DNA of 6,798 nucleotides from an uncultured Bacilli bacterium (GCA_947599755.1 CANQFO010000059.1:1-6798); one strand, 5' to 3'. Counted from the stretch's first letter, positions 1 to 5,902 are shown. Program-made: numbers and translations. Notes: generated by a model not told the origin, from the sequence alone.

Positions 1-231
1 GAAAAACCTTTCTTGTTGGTTGAGGAGACCGCAGATATAAGTGATGAATTCGCTGTTATTCCAACCTATGGAGAACCTTATTTATTAAGTGATACCGTAG
101 GATCTCTTGCCGATAATTCAGTTACATGGACCAGCAATGGTATTGAATATTACTTAGTATCCGATGTAATGAGCCAAGATGAATTAATTGAAGTAGCTCG
201 AAGTGTAAGTGCTATTCCTACAATGAAATAA
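1..231 (+). CDS. C-terminal end of a protein resembling DUF4367 (5'-partial)
   Basis: The frame is open from base 1 and ends with TAA at 229-231, so at least 76 C-terminal codons are present and the true start lies outside the window. The visible part contains W-x-x-NGIEYYLVS followed by a SQDELIEVARSV helix and a short tail ending in K. This is the usual ending of DUF4367/RseB-like lipoprotein or anti-sigma-associated domains: a Trp strand, a 'G-x-x-Y-x-L' strand, then a 'S-x-x-E-L-I-x-I-A-x-S' helix. Those proteins are usually membrane-anchored or extracytoplasmic, but no anchor can be seen here because the N-terminus is missing. The family call rests on this short motif only. A terminator follows within 10 nt, so this is the last gene of its transcript. 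Confidence 0.6.
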   Translation, partial: EKPFLLVEETADISDEFAVIPTYGEPYLLSDTVGSLADNSVTWTSNGIEYYLVSDVMSQDELIEVARSVSAIPTMK

Positions 232-239
232 ATAAAATA

Positions 240-294
240 AAAGATAGTTAAAATACCTATATAATATAAGGCGATTAACTGTCTTTTTATTTTT
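240..294 (+). terminator. Rho-independent terminator of the first gene
   Basis: AAAGATAGTTAA (240-251) pairs with TTAACTGTCTTT (275-286) over 12 bp with one G-U pair. The 23-nt loop carries a small CCT/AGG inner pairing. A T-rich run (TTATTTTT) follows directly. It lies 8 nt after the stop codon of the preceding gene. Confidence 0.85.
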
Positions 295-331
295 GTAAAA
301 AAAGAAAAAATCGATTGTAATAAATGAAAAC

Positions 332-346
332 GTTACAAATTGTAAC
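332..346. promoter_or_regulatory. Palindromic operator-like site 1
   Basis: GTTACAAATTGTAAC is a perfect inverted repeat, 7 bp on each side of a central A. It shares the core GTnACAAATTGTnAC with the palindrome at 405-423. The size and odd-centred symmetry fit a dimeric repressor site. The half-sites TACA/TGTA recall CopY/BlaI boxes, but the spacing is 3 nt instead of 2, so no family is assigned. No regulator gene is visible in the window. Confidence 0.5.
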
Positions 347-376
347 ATTTTGAAACTTAAAATAAGAGATGATATC

Positions 377-382
377 TATAAT
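377..382 (+). promoter_or_regulatory. Putative -10 box between the two palindromes
   Basis: A perfect TATAAT stands at 377-382. No good -35 lies at the standard distance: the best is TTGAAA at 350-355, with a long 21-nt spacer. Predicted transcription would start near 389. Palindrome 1 would lie near or upstream of the -35 region and palindrome 2 at about +16 to +34, which is a typical repressor layout. The likely target is the 187-aa protein gene at 578. Confidence 0.35.
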
Positions 383-404
383 TCATGATGATAAGAAAAT
401 GAAA

Positions 405-423
405 CGGTGACAAATTGTCACCG
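405..423. promoter_or_regulatory. Palindromic operator-like site 2 (19-bp perfect palindrome)
   Basis: CGGTGACAAATTGTCACCG has 9-bp arms around a central A. It repeats the GTnACAAATTGTnAC core of the site at 332-346, with the centres 75 bp apart (near seven helical turns). As RNA it could form an 8-bp stem with a 3-nt loop, but no T-run follows on the + strand, so it is not a forward terminator. Confidence 0.5.
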
Positions 424-548
424 ACTGAAATTAAAGTCTTCGATTGGAAAATATCGTATGATTGATGTTGAAGTAGCTCTTTTAGATTTATATGAAAAAG
501 AACTTGAGATGAAATAAGCATGAAAATGTTTATTTTTTTGGAAAATCA

Positions 549-572
549 TGATACAATTGGAAATAGGTGAGG
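549..572 (+). promoter_or_regulatory. Extended -10 box and ribosome binding site of the 187-aa gene
   Basis: TGATACAAT (549-557) reads as an extended -10, although no convincing -35 is seen, and the implied leader would be only about 14 nt. The Shine-Dalgarno AGGTGAGG (565-572) stands 5 nt before ATG 578. It therefore selects 578 as the start instead of the in-frame ATG at 548, which has no ribosome binding site. Confidence 0.45.
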
Positions 573-577
573 AAAAA

Positions 578-1141
578 ATGAAAAAAACAACAACAAAAAC
601 AAAAAGTGCAAGAAAAGCAAAAAGAGAAGAAAAAAGAATGCTTGAAGAAGCAACAAGTTCAGAAATGGAACCAAAAAAGGCCATTATCTTACTAGTTGTT
701 ATTATCGTCATATTCTTTGGGGTTTATTTGACAAGTGCGATTCTAAAAGGAGAAATTAAATTATGGGATACACCAAGAGAAAGTACTCCTGCTGAAATTC
801 AATATCAAGAAATCATTGCGGGAGAAATCTTTAATCAACAAGATGAGAAATATTATGTTCTATTGATGGATTATACAAACGATGCTACGACTTTGTTGAT
901 GCAAGCAAGCGATAATTATACGAGATCTGGAGCAGAGAATATTTACTATGTCGACTTAGATAAAGGATTCAATAAAACATATCGCAATGAAGAAAAATCA
1001 AATAAAAAGGCAACTAAACTTTCTGAATTACAAGTAAAGAGTCCAACCTTACTTCATATTGAAAAAGGAAAGATTACGAAATACTTAGAAGGCAAAAGCG
1101 AAATTGAAAAATACCTTTACGATTTAGTTGATACCGATTAA
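578..1141 (+). CDS. Membrane-anchored thioredoxin-fold-like protein of unknown function (187 aa)
   Basis: The N-terminal 34 residues are highly basic (Lys/Arg with Thr). One transmembrane segment follows at about residues 35-56 (IILLVVIIVIFFGVYLTSAI), so the remaining ~130 residues should lie outside the cell. The outer domain has a strand KYYVLLMDY (91-99), an alternating helix/strand pattern, and SPTLLHIEKGKI (155-166) with Pro156 where thioredoxins carry the cis-Pro. This suggests a thioredoxin-like fold. There is no Cys anywhere in the protein, so a CXXC redox role is excluded; a binding or scaffold role is possible but not shown. The gene stands alone, closed by its own terminator, and may be controlled by the two palindromes upstream. 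Codons are A-ending with AGA for Arg, unlike the T-ending codons of the protease gene at 2661. The fold assignment is inference from motif pattern. Confidence 0.8.
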   Translation: MKKTTTKTKSARKAKREEKRMLEEATSSEMEPKKAIILLVVIIVIFFGVYLTSAILKGEIKLWDTPRESTPAEIQYQEIIAGEIFNQQDEKYYVLLMDYTNDATTLLMQASDNYTRSGAENIYYVDLDKGFNKTYRNEEKSNKKATKLSELQVKSPTLLHIEKGKITKYLEGKSEIEKYLYDLVDTD

Positions 1142-1148
1142 AAAGTAT

Positions 1149-1189
1149 AAAAAAGATTATTTTACCACATAGTATAAATAGTCTTTTTT
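1149..1189 (+). terminator. Terminator after the 187-aa gene, directly upstream of the tRNA
   Basis: AAAAAAGATTATT (1149-1161) pairs with AATAGTCTTTTTT (1177-1189) over 13 bp with one wobble pair. The U-tract is part of the right arm. The loop contains TATAAAT (1173-1179), a possible -10 for the tRNA 8 nt further on, but no -35 is visible. Confidence 0.8.
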
Positions 1190-1196
1190 AAAATTT

Positions 1197-1273
1197 GCCT
1201 CAATAGCTCAGTTGGTTAGAGCACTTGACTGTTAATCAAGGGGTCCTAGGTTCAAGTCCTAGTTGGGGCGCCA
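1197..1273 (+). tRNA. tRNA-Asn (anticodon GTT)
   Basis: The acceptor stem GCCTCAA pairs with TTGGGGC (1263-1269), including one U-G pair. The D arm contains AGCTCAGTTGGTTAGAGC. The anticodon stem CTTGA/TCAAG closes the loop CTGTTAA with anticodon GTT at 1231-1233, which decodes AAC/AAU. The T arm carries the GGTTCAAGTCC consensus. The discriminator is G1270, as usual for tRNA-Asn, and CCA is encoded at 1271-1273. All 77 bases and all arms are intact. Confidence 0.97.
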
Positions 1274-1289
1274 TGAATGTTTATTTTAT

Positions 1290-1310
1290 GACTTATCAAA
1301 GTCTTTTTTT
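1290..1310 (+). terminator. Short terminator of the tRNA-Asn transcript
   Basis: GACTT (1290-1294) and AAGTC (1299-1303) form a 5-bp stem with loop ATCA, followed by seven T (1304-1310). It is small but well placed, 16 nt after the tRNA CCA end. On the minus strand the hairpin is not followed by a T-run, so it would not stop transcripts of the opposing operon. Confidence 0.6.
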
Positions 1311-1317
1311 ATTGATT

Positions 1318-1818
1318 TTAAAAACTAATTAAAATACGATAACCTGATGAATTGTAGTCACTCTTAAAAATGTTTATACATTCTGATGTTTTATTATCTA
1401 TGAGAATAAGGTCATTATTGCTTAAGGTTTCATATTCTTTATTTTTTATTATTTTTTGTAATTTTTCTTGAAATTTTCTTAATTTATTATTTGGTTTTAT
1501 TTTATCGATAATATCGAATATGTTATCTTCATATTGATCAAAAAATAAACTACATTTGTTTATTGTATAATTTTTGGTAGTATATTGAATTGAACATTCA
1601 ATATGAGAGGATGAATTTTTGTATTCTATATCATAGATTGGTTTTTCTACTTTACTGTAATTGTAGGGAGTTAAAATCTTTTCAAAATAATTATTTACTT
1701 TTAATTCTAAAGGTTTTTTATTGAATTTATTATTTATCAATGTAATGGTTATTAAGGTGATGAAGTAAAAAAGATATAGTATTATTCTAATGGGAGTAAA
1801 AAAATTAGACTTTTTCAT
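1318..1818 (-). CDS. Hypothetical single-pass membrane protein (166 aa)
   Basis: I do not recognise this protein. Its N-terminus is MKKSNFF, followed by one hydrophobic segment at about residues 10-29 (IRIILYLFYFITLITITLI), which could be an uncleaved signal anchor. A ~135-residue, probably outside, domain follows, rich in Asn, Lys, Ile and Tyr with three Cys (75, 89, 147). The first two could form a disulfide. The start ATG shares one base with the stop of the upstream gene (TAATG). It has an AAGGTG site inside that gene (1827-1832 on the + strand) with an 8-nt spacer, so the two genes are one operon and are probably translationally coupled. The coding sequence is even more AT-rich than its neighbours. 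It ends 8 nt from the tRNA terminator, facing it, with no minus-strand terminator visible. Confidence 0.7.
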   Translation of the reverse strand: MKKSNFFTPIRIILYLFYFITLITITLINNKFNKKPLELKVNNYFEKILTPYNYSKVEKPIYDIEYKNSSSHIECSIQYTTKNYTINKCSLFFDQYEDNIFDIIDKIKPNNKLRKFQEKLQKIIKNKEYETLSNNDLILIDNKTSECINIFKSDYNSSGYRILISF

Positions 1819-2432
1819 TATTGAATCACCTTCAACTCTTCATAATTATTGTATATTTTTTGAATTTTAAATTGCTTATTTTTTATTATTTTATTGTTTT
1901 TTTGAACTAAATCACCGATAAAATAATAGGAATATTTTGTTTCTTTTTGGAATTTTACGTTTTTAAAAAAACGAATGAAGTAATTTTTAATTTCATTATT
2001 TTTAATTTTAATCATTATTTCATCATCATTATATTGATTTTGTTTATTATTATTTAAGTTATTTGCAGATAAGTCTAATGGTGTTATTGTACTATTAGTA
2101 TTTATTTTGTTTAAATTTGTTATTAATGCATATTGATTACCATCTACTAAGATATAATTGATAGATTTATATAGTGAATATCTATAATATTTTTTTGTGC
2201 TAAGATAGATATTTATTAAAGCAGAAATGATAGTAAATAAGATGAAAATATTGATGAAGAGTAATCCAAGATCTATACTAATTATTATTGCATTAATATA
2301 TGAAAAAATTATTGCTAAAATTCCTCCATAGACGGCATCTAATATTATTGTGCTTAGTTGATAGAAAGCTGTTTTTCCTTCTTTAACAATAGGATTATTT
2401 TCATTAATGGTATAAATTTTTTTTTGATTCAT
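1818..2432 (-). CDS. Hypothetical two-pass membrane protein (204 aa)
   Basis: I do not recognise this protein. A short polar N-terminus (residues 1-25) is followed by two long hydrophobic segments at about 28-51 and 54-78. A ~125-residue Asn/Lys/Ile-rich tail follows, with a mostly asparagine linker near 122-136 (SANNLNNNKQNQYN). Positive residues after the second segment (STKKYYRYSLYK) suggest that both ends are cytoplasmic. The ATG at 2430-2432 has an AAAGGAG site (CTCCTTT at 2445-2451 on the + strand), but with a long 12-nt spacer. It is the first gene of a two-gene operon with the 166-aa protein, which suggests that the two membrane proteins act together. No catalytic motif is visible. 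Confidence 0.7.
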   Translation of the reverse strand: MNQKKIYTINENNPIVKEGKTAFYQLSTIILDAVYGGILAIIFSYINAIIISIDLGLLFINIFILFTIISALINIYLSTKKYYRYSLYKSINYILVDGNQYALITNLNKINTNSTITPLDLSANNLNNNKQNQYNDDEIMIKIKNNEIKNYFIRFFKNVKFQKETKYSYYFIGDLVQKNNKIIKNKQFKIQKIYNNYEELKVIQ

Positions 2433-2472
2433 TTTAGAACACTACTCCTTTATTCTATAATATCATATTTTT

Positions 2473-2492
2473 TAGTAAAAAAATTTTTACTA
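2473..2492. promoter_or_regulatory. AT-rich palindrome upstream of the two-gene membrane operon
   Basis: TAGTAAAAA and TTTTTACTA are 9-bp perfect arms separated by AA. The repeat lies about 40 bp upstream of the 204-aa gene start. A minus-strand -10 candidate (TATTAT, from ATAATA at 2457-2462) would place the palindrome over the -35 region, so an operator is possible. It could also be a chance product of AT-rich DNA. Confidence 0.3.
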
Positions 2493-2545
2493 TAAAATTA
2501 GTTGTTGCAGTTTTTATTTGCTTCAATGGTTTCTTATGTTCTATT

Positions 2546-2573
2546 TTGAATTTATTTATGATATGATTAATAA
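2546..2573 (+). promoter_or_regulatory. Putative promoter of the S41 protease gene
   Basis: TTGAAT (2546-2551), a 16-nt spacer, and TAATAA (2568-2573). The expected transcription start is near 2580, giving a leader of about 80 nt. Both boxes are imperfect and the region is AT-rich, so this is tentative. Confidence 0.35.
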
Positions 2574-2660
2574 TGGAAGATATTGAGGTGTTAGTCTGAA
2601 AAATAATTGTTTTTATGACAATGTGTGCTTTGAACGAAGTGAAAGGAATGATGGGTTAGG

Positions 2661-3896
2661 ATGAATAATCTTAAAAGAAAAAAAGAAATGTTTAAGGGAA
2701 AAGAGAGGGGATATAAATCTTTTAAAAAAAATCAATTTAATATAATTGAGGTTATTATATTGATTGTTGTGTCTATTGTTTTTGGTATGGTTATTGGTAT
2801 TTCTCTTGTTTATCAACGTAAGATTTCTTCTTCTTTTTCTTTAGAGGCTTCTGAAATTGTTTCTACTTATGAAAATATTTTAGATAGTTATTATGAACGA
2901 GTGGATAAAAAGGTTTTAATGAATTCGGCTATTCAGGGTATGATTGAATCTTTGGATGATCCTTATTCTTCTTATTTTAATTCTATTCAATCTGAGTCTT
3001 TTCATCAAACAGTTGATGGTTCTTATGTAGGGATAGGAGCAACTGTTTTGTATCAGGATGGTAAATTTATTATTGAGGATATTTTGAATAATTCTCCTGC
3101 TAGTGATGTGGGAGTTAAGAAAGGGGATATTCTTTTTCAGGTGGGAGAAGAGAAAGTGGAAGGTAAATCTTTGGATGAAGTTTCTCATTTGATTCAAGGA
3201 AAATCTGGTAGTAAAGTTAAGATTACTGTTATTCGTGGTAAGGAGAAGAAATCTTTTGTTGTTGAACGAAATGTTGTGGAAATTGTTTCTGTTCATGAAA
3301 AAGTTATTTCAGAAGGAAAAGAGAAGATTGGATATTTTTTAATTGATGATTTTGCTTTGAATACTTATGATCAGTTTAAGAGTAAATATCGTAAATTATT
3401 AAAGAAAAACGTAACTTCTTATATTATTGATGTTCGTGATAATCCAGGTGGTCATTTAGTTCAAGTTGAGAAAATATTAAATTTATTTTTCGATCACAAA
3501 ACTGTTTTATATCAAATTGAGTCAAAGGGAAAAAAGAAAAAAATTTATTCTAGTGGATCAGAAAATATTGATTTGCCTGTTGTTATTTTAATCAATTCTT
3601 CTAGTGCTTCTGCTGCTGAGATTTTAGCATCTTGTTTTCATGAAAATGATAAGAAGGCTATTCTTGTTGGTAGTACTACTTATGGTAAAGGTACGGTTCA
3701 AAAAACAGTTTCTTTATCTAGTGGGGCTAGTTTGAAATATACTACTCAAAAATGGTTAACTTCTAAAGGAGTTTGGATTGATCAAAAAGGAATTCGTCCT
3801 GATTATGAGGTTTTGCAGAATGATGAGGAAGAAAATGGAGAGGATTTTGTTTTACAGAAGGCAATTGATCTTTTAACAAAAAGAGAATCAGATTAA
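2661..3896 (+). CDS. S41 family C-terminal processing peptidase (CtpA/Prc type, 411 aa)
   Basis: This is a serine protease of the carboxyl-terminal processing family, anchored in the membrane and acting outside it on exported proteins. A basic N-terminus (1-25) precedes one transmembrane segment (about 28-51). A helical region carries the family motif SLDDPYSSYF (97-106). A PDZ domain spans about 118-205, with GIGATV at its start and SPASDVGVKKGDIL. The protease core has DVRDNPGG (257-264), NSSSASAAE (312-320) with catalytic Ser317, and YGKGTVQ (341-347) with general base Lys343 and Gln347. The motif KGVWIDQKGIRPDYEV ends the core. The C-terminal peptidoglycan-binding domain of longer relatives is absent. 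ATG 2661 has only AAAGGA 13 nt upstream; a 14-codon open frame ends one base before it (TAG G ATG), which could supply ribosomes. Codons end mostly in T and Arg is CGT/CGA. The gene is convergent with the sortase gene, with a 4-base overlap of the ends. Substrate unknown. Confidence 0.93.
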   Translation: MNNLKRKKEMFKGKERGYKSFKKNQFNIIEVIILIVVSIVFGMVIGISLVYQRKISSSFSLEASEIVSTYENILDSYYERVDKKVLMNSAIQGMIESLDDPYSSYFNSIQSESFHQTVDGSYVGIGATVLYQDGKFIIEDILNNSPASDVGVKKGDILFQVGEEKVEGKSLDEVSHLIQGKSGSKVKITVIRGKEKKSFVVERNVVEIVSVHEKVISEGKEKIGYFLIDDFALNTYDQFKSKYRKLLKKNVTSYIIDVRDNPGGHLVQVEKILNLFFDHKTVLYQIESKGKKKKIYSSGSENIDLPVVILINSSSASAAEILASCFHENDKKAILVGSTTYGKGTVQKTVSLSSGASLKYTTQKWLTSKGVWIDQKGIRPDYEVLQNDEEENGEDFVLQKAIDLLTKRESD

Positions 3897-3909
3897 TTTG
3901 ATTCTTTTT
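3880..3909. terminator. Bidirectional terminator shared by the protease and sortase genes
   Basis: AAAGAGAATCA (3880-3890) pairs with TGATTCTTTTT (3899-3909) over 11 bp with one G-U pair. An A-tract lies on the left and a T-tract on the right, so it works for both strands. The 8-nt loop (3891-3898) contains both stop codons: TAA at 3894-3896 for the protease, and TTA at 3893-3895, which is TAA for the sortase. The stem therefore encodes the last residues of both proteins. Confidence 0.8.
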
Positions 3910-4453
3910 CTGTGCAATAAATGGTTAGTTGCATTTTTTCTTTTGTTGGACTACAAGTTGTTAAGATTAATTGCTTTTTGTTTTTTTCTGGTATTCTTAT
4001 ATATCCATTTTGGTTGCTTTCTAGTATATTTTGGACGTTATAGGTATAGGTTATATTTTGATAAGTTAGTATAATTTCGTCTTGTTTTTCTAATTGATTT
4101 AAATCTTTGAAGTAGGCTAGTGGTCCTGTTCCTGAATGGGCTGCTAAAATGAAAATACTATTTTCTTCTGATGGTTCTTTTGAATCTTTTAAAATAGTGA
4201 TATGTTTTTCTATGTTGTTTTCTTGACTATTTATGGGGTATAGTTTTTGTATTAGATTTATTTTTTTAATTATTAGTAATCCTATTTCTTTTTGTGGATT
4301 AGTTTCTATGTTTTCTTTTTTTATTTGTTTTATTTCTTTTATTTCTTGATTTTTATTTTGTTTTGTTGGATATTTGTTTTGAATATATATTTTTTGACAT
4401 AGAAATAGGTAAAATCCTAATATAATACTTAGTTTGATTATTTTTTTTGCCAT
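3893..4453 (-). CDS. Sortase-family transpeptidase with unusual active site (186 aa)
   Basis: Sortases cut a sorting signal in exported proteins and join the new end to the cell wall or to another pilin. Residues 5-24 are a hydrophobic signal anchor (IIKLSIILGFYLFLC), followed by a Lys/Asn/Glu-rich linker to about 57. The sortase barrel shows IFILAAHSGTGPLAYFKDLNQL with His106, a central strand run DEIILTYQNITYTYNV, and QLILTTC with Cys167. The third catalytic residue, an Arg in 'T-x-T-C...R-L-x-V', is missing: the matching spot reads KMQLTIYC, with Gln175. The only Arg in the whole protein is Arg153. Size and motifs are closest to small class D/B-like sortases, but class is not assigned. The ATG lies inside the end of the adhesin gene (16-nt overlap), with only a weak GGAAAA upstream, so translation is probably coupled. 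The adhesin is the obvious substrate. Confidence 0.85.
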   Translation of the reverse strand: MAKKIIKLSIILGFYLFLCQKIYIQNKYPTKQNKNQEIKEIKQIKKENIETNPQKEIGLLIIKKINLIQKLYPINSQENNIEKHITILKDSKEPSEENSIFILAAHSGTGPLAYFKDLNQLEKQDEIILTYQNITYTYNVQNILESNQNGYIRIPEKNKKQLILTTCSPTKEKMQLTIYCTEKESN

Positions 4454-5871
4454 AGTAATTTTTCCAATATTTGTATTAAGAGATTAATTAGATCTGTTTT
4501 TGTTTTCTTTGTATAAGGGATTGGTATTTTATAGTCTTTTAATGTATAAGTGATTGGCATTGTATCTTCTATTTTGAGATCTATGTCATCTATTTTTTGA
4601 TATCCTTCTGTTGATGTTACTTGTTTGATTATGTATGATCCGTAAGGTAATTCTATTTCTGCTATACCATTTTCATTGGTAATTATGGATTGAATGAGAT
4701 GATTGTTTTTATCGTAAATATTGAACATTATATTTGCTTCTTTTTGCCAATTGTTTTCTTTTCCATATAATTTTTCTATACGAATACGTTTTTTGATTAC
4801 TTGATTTTCATGAGTGATTTCTATATGATTTTCTTTGTCTGTAATTTCTATTTCATATAGTTTATCATCTACTTGATATCCTTCTCCTGCTTTGATTTCT
4901 TTTAAGTAATATTTTCCATAATTTAGATTTTCTATTTTTGCTTGGTGAGTATAATTGATATATATTTTTGTAACTTTTTGCATATTTTCATCATAGAGTT
5001 GGTATCGTGCACCTTCTAGTTTTGCTTCTCCTCTTGCTTTATCTGTTTTGGTTTCTTTATCTACTTTTTTTATTGTTAAAGATGTTTTTTTAATTTCTAT
5101 ATTTAATTTTGTAGTTTTTTCTTTTATATCTCCTGTTTCTAATAAATTTTGGCTATTTATTGCTTGATAAAAAATTATTGGTTTGTTGTAATAGTTATCT
5201 TTTCTTTCTAATGTTATGATTAAATTTTTTTCTGATTGTTTTTCTATAATTAATTGGTTATTTTCTATTTTAGCATTATTACTGGTAATGTTGTATTCTG
5301 ATAGGACGTTATTATTATCTTGTAAGATTAATTCATGATCTTCTACTAATGAGTATGTTTTTTCTGCAAAACTTGGTAATTTTTGATAATTTTCTACTAG
5401 GTTATTGATTTCTTGCATTTCTTCTGTATATATTGTAATTCTGTTTCCGTTTGGTCCATCTGTGAAATAGTAATCTGCATTTGGATCGGCTATTTGCCAT
5501 ATCATAAATTGTGTAATAGCATACCATTTAGTATCTGTATGATTTTTGTATTCATATCCAAAGTGAGCAATTAAGGATATTTTTTGTATTTGTTCTTGAC
5601 TTAGATTATATGGAGTTAGTGTTTGTTCATAAGGTCTATTTGGATAAAAGTCACTAAATGGTTCAATACAATAAGCAAATTCTGCTGTAGGATTTTTTCT
5701 GAAAAATCTTGCTTTTTGCCAATAAATTATATTTTTGTTTTGGGATTTGTTCATCCATATTCCATCAATATATTCAGCTTCATAAAAATTGAATTCTGCT
5801 GCTTTTACTTCTAATTTTGTTGTGATAGTTAATGTAGAAATTAGTATTAAGAAAAATATTATTTTTTTCAA
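4438..5871 (-). CDS. Thioester-domain surface adhesin with Cna-B/SpaA-like domains (477 aa)
   Basis: This is an exported Gram-positive adhesin or pilin-like protein. The signal peptide spans 1 to about 24 (KKIIFFLILISTLTITTKLEVKA), with a cut near A24/A25. A TQXA-type thioester domain covers about 26-170: AYCIEP with Cys68 (the only cysteine) and WYAITQFMIWQ with Gln121, the pair expected to form an internal Cys-Gln thioester for covalent binding. A strand-rich stretch to about 260 follows. The first Cna-B/SpaA domain (about 262-355) starts SLTIKKVD and has the E-box YYLKEIKAGEGY with Glu325. The second (about 360-445) has YIIKQVTSTEGY, with Gln416 at the E-box Glu. The C-terminus reads KIPIPYTKK then LINLLIQILEKLLW and a basic tail, a non-LPXTG sorting signal. 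I start it at TTG 5869-5871: AAAGGAGGG lies 6 nt upstream, a signal peptide begins there, and the promoter lies just before it. The longer open frame to 6030 lies upstream of that promoter. Confidence 0.88.
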   Translation of the reverse strand: MKKIIFFLILISTLTITTKLEVKAAEFNFYEAEYIDGIWMNKSQNKNIIYWQKARFFRKNPTAEFAYCIEPFSDFYPNRPYEQTLTPYNLSQEQIQKISLIAHFGYEYKNHTDTKWYAITQFMIWQIADPNADYYFTDGPNGNRITIYTEEMQEINNLVENYQKLPSFAEKTYSLVEDHELILQDNNNVLSEYNITSNNAKIENNQLIIEKQSEKNLIITLERKDNYYNKPIIFYQAINSQNLLETGDIKEKTTKLNIEIKKTSLTIKKVDKETKTDKARGEAKLEGARYQLYDENMQKVTKIYINYTHQAKIENLNYGKYYLKEIKAGEGYQVDDKLYEIEITDKENHIEITHENQVIKKRIRIEKLYGKENNWQKEANIMFNIYDKNNHLIQSIITNENGIAEIELPYGSYIIKQVTSTEGYQKIDDIDLKIEDTMPITYTLKDYKIPIPYTKKTKTDLINLLIQILEKLLWQKK

Positions 5872-5877
5872 ATTATT

Positions 5878-5886
5878 CCCTCCTTT
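5878..5886 (-). promoter_or_regulatory. Ribosome binding site that sets the adhesin start
   Basis: The minus strand reads AAAGGAGGG, a near-perfect anti-16S match, with a 6-nt spacer (AATAAT) to TTG. It is the strongest such site in the window and decides for the TTG start over the ATG ten codons upstream and the TTG at 6030. Confidence 0.85.
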
Positions 5887-5902
5887 GTTTCTTAACGGTT
5901 TC

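Noticed and set aside
405..423. 19-bp palindrome as a terminator
   Set aside because: It is not followed by a T-run on the + strand, and on the minus strand only by a broken T-rich stretch.
418..711. 97-codon open frame on the minus strand
   Set aside because: It lies antisense to the start of the 187-aa gene, has no ribosome binding site, and reads as the mirror of Lys/Glu-rich codons.
1197..2660. Integrative element using the tRNA-Asn as attachment site
   Set aside because: No direct repeat of the tRNA 3' end is found downstream, and there is no integrase.
2613..3296. Two minus-strand open frames (67 and 126 codons) inside the protease gene
   Set aside because: They are antisense to a clear S41 protease. 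Their Asn/Arg/Ile-rich content is what T-ending sense codons give on the other strand.
5623..5814. 63-codon + strand open frame within the adhesin
   Set aside because: It is antisense to the thioester domain, with no ribosome binding site or recognisable product.
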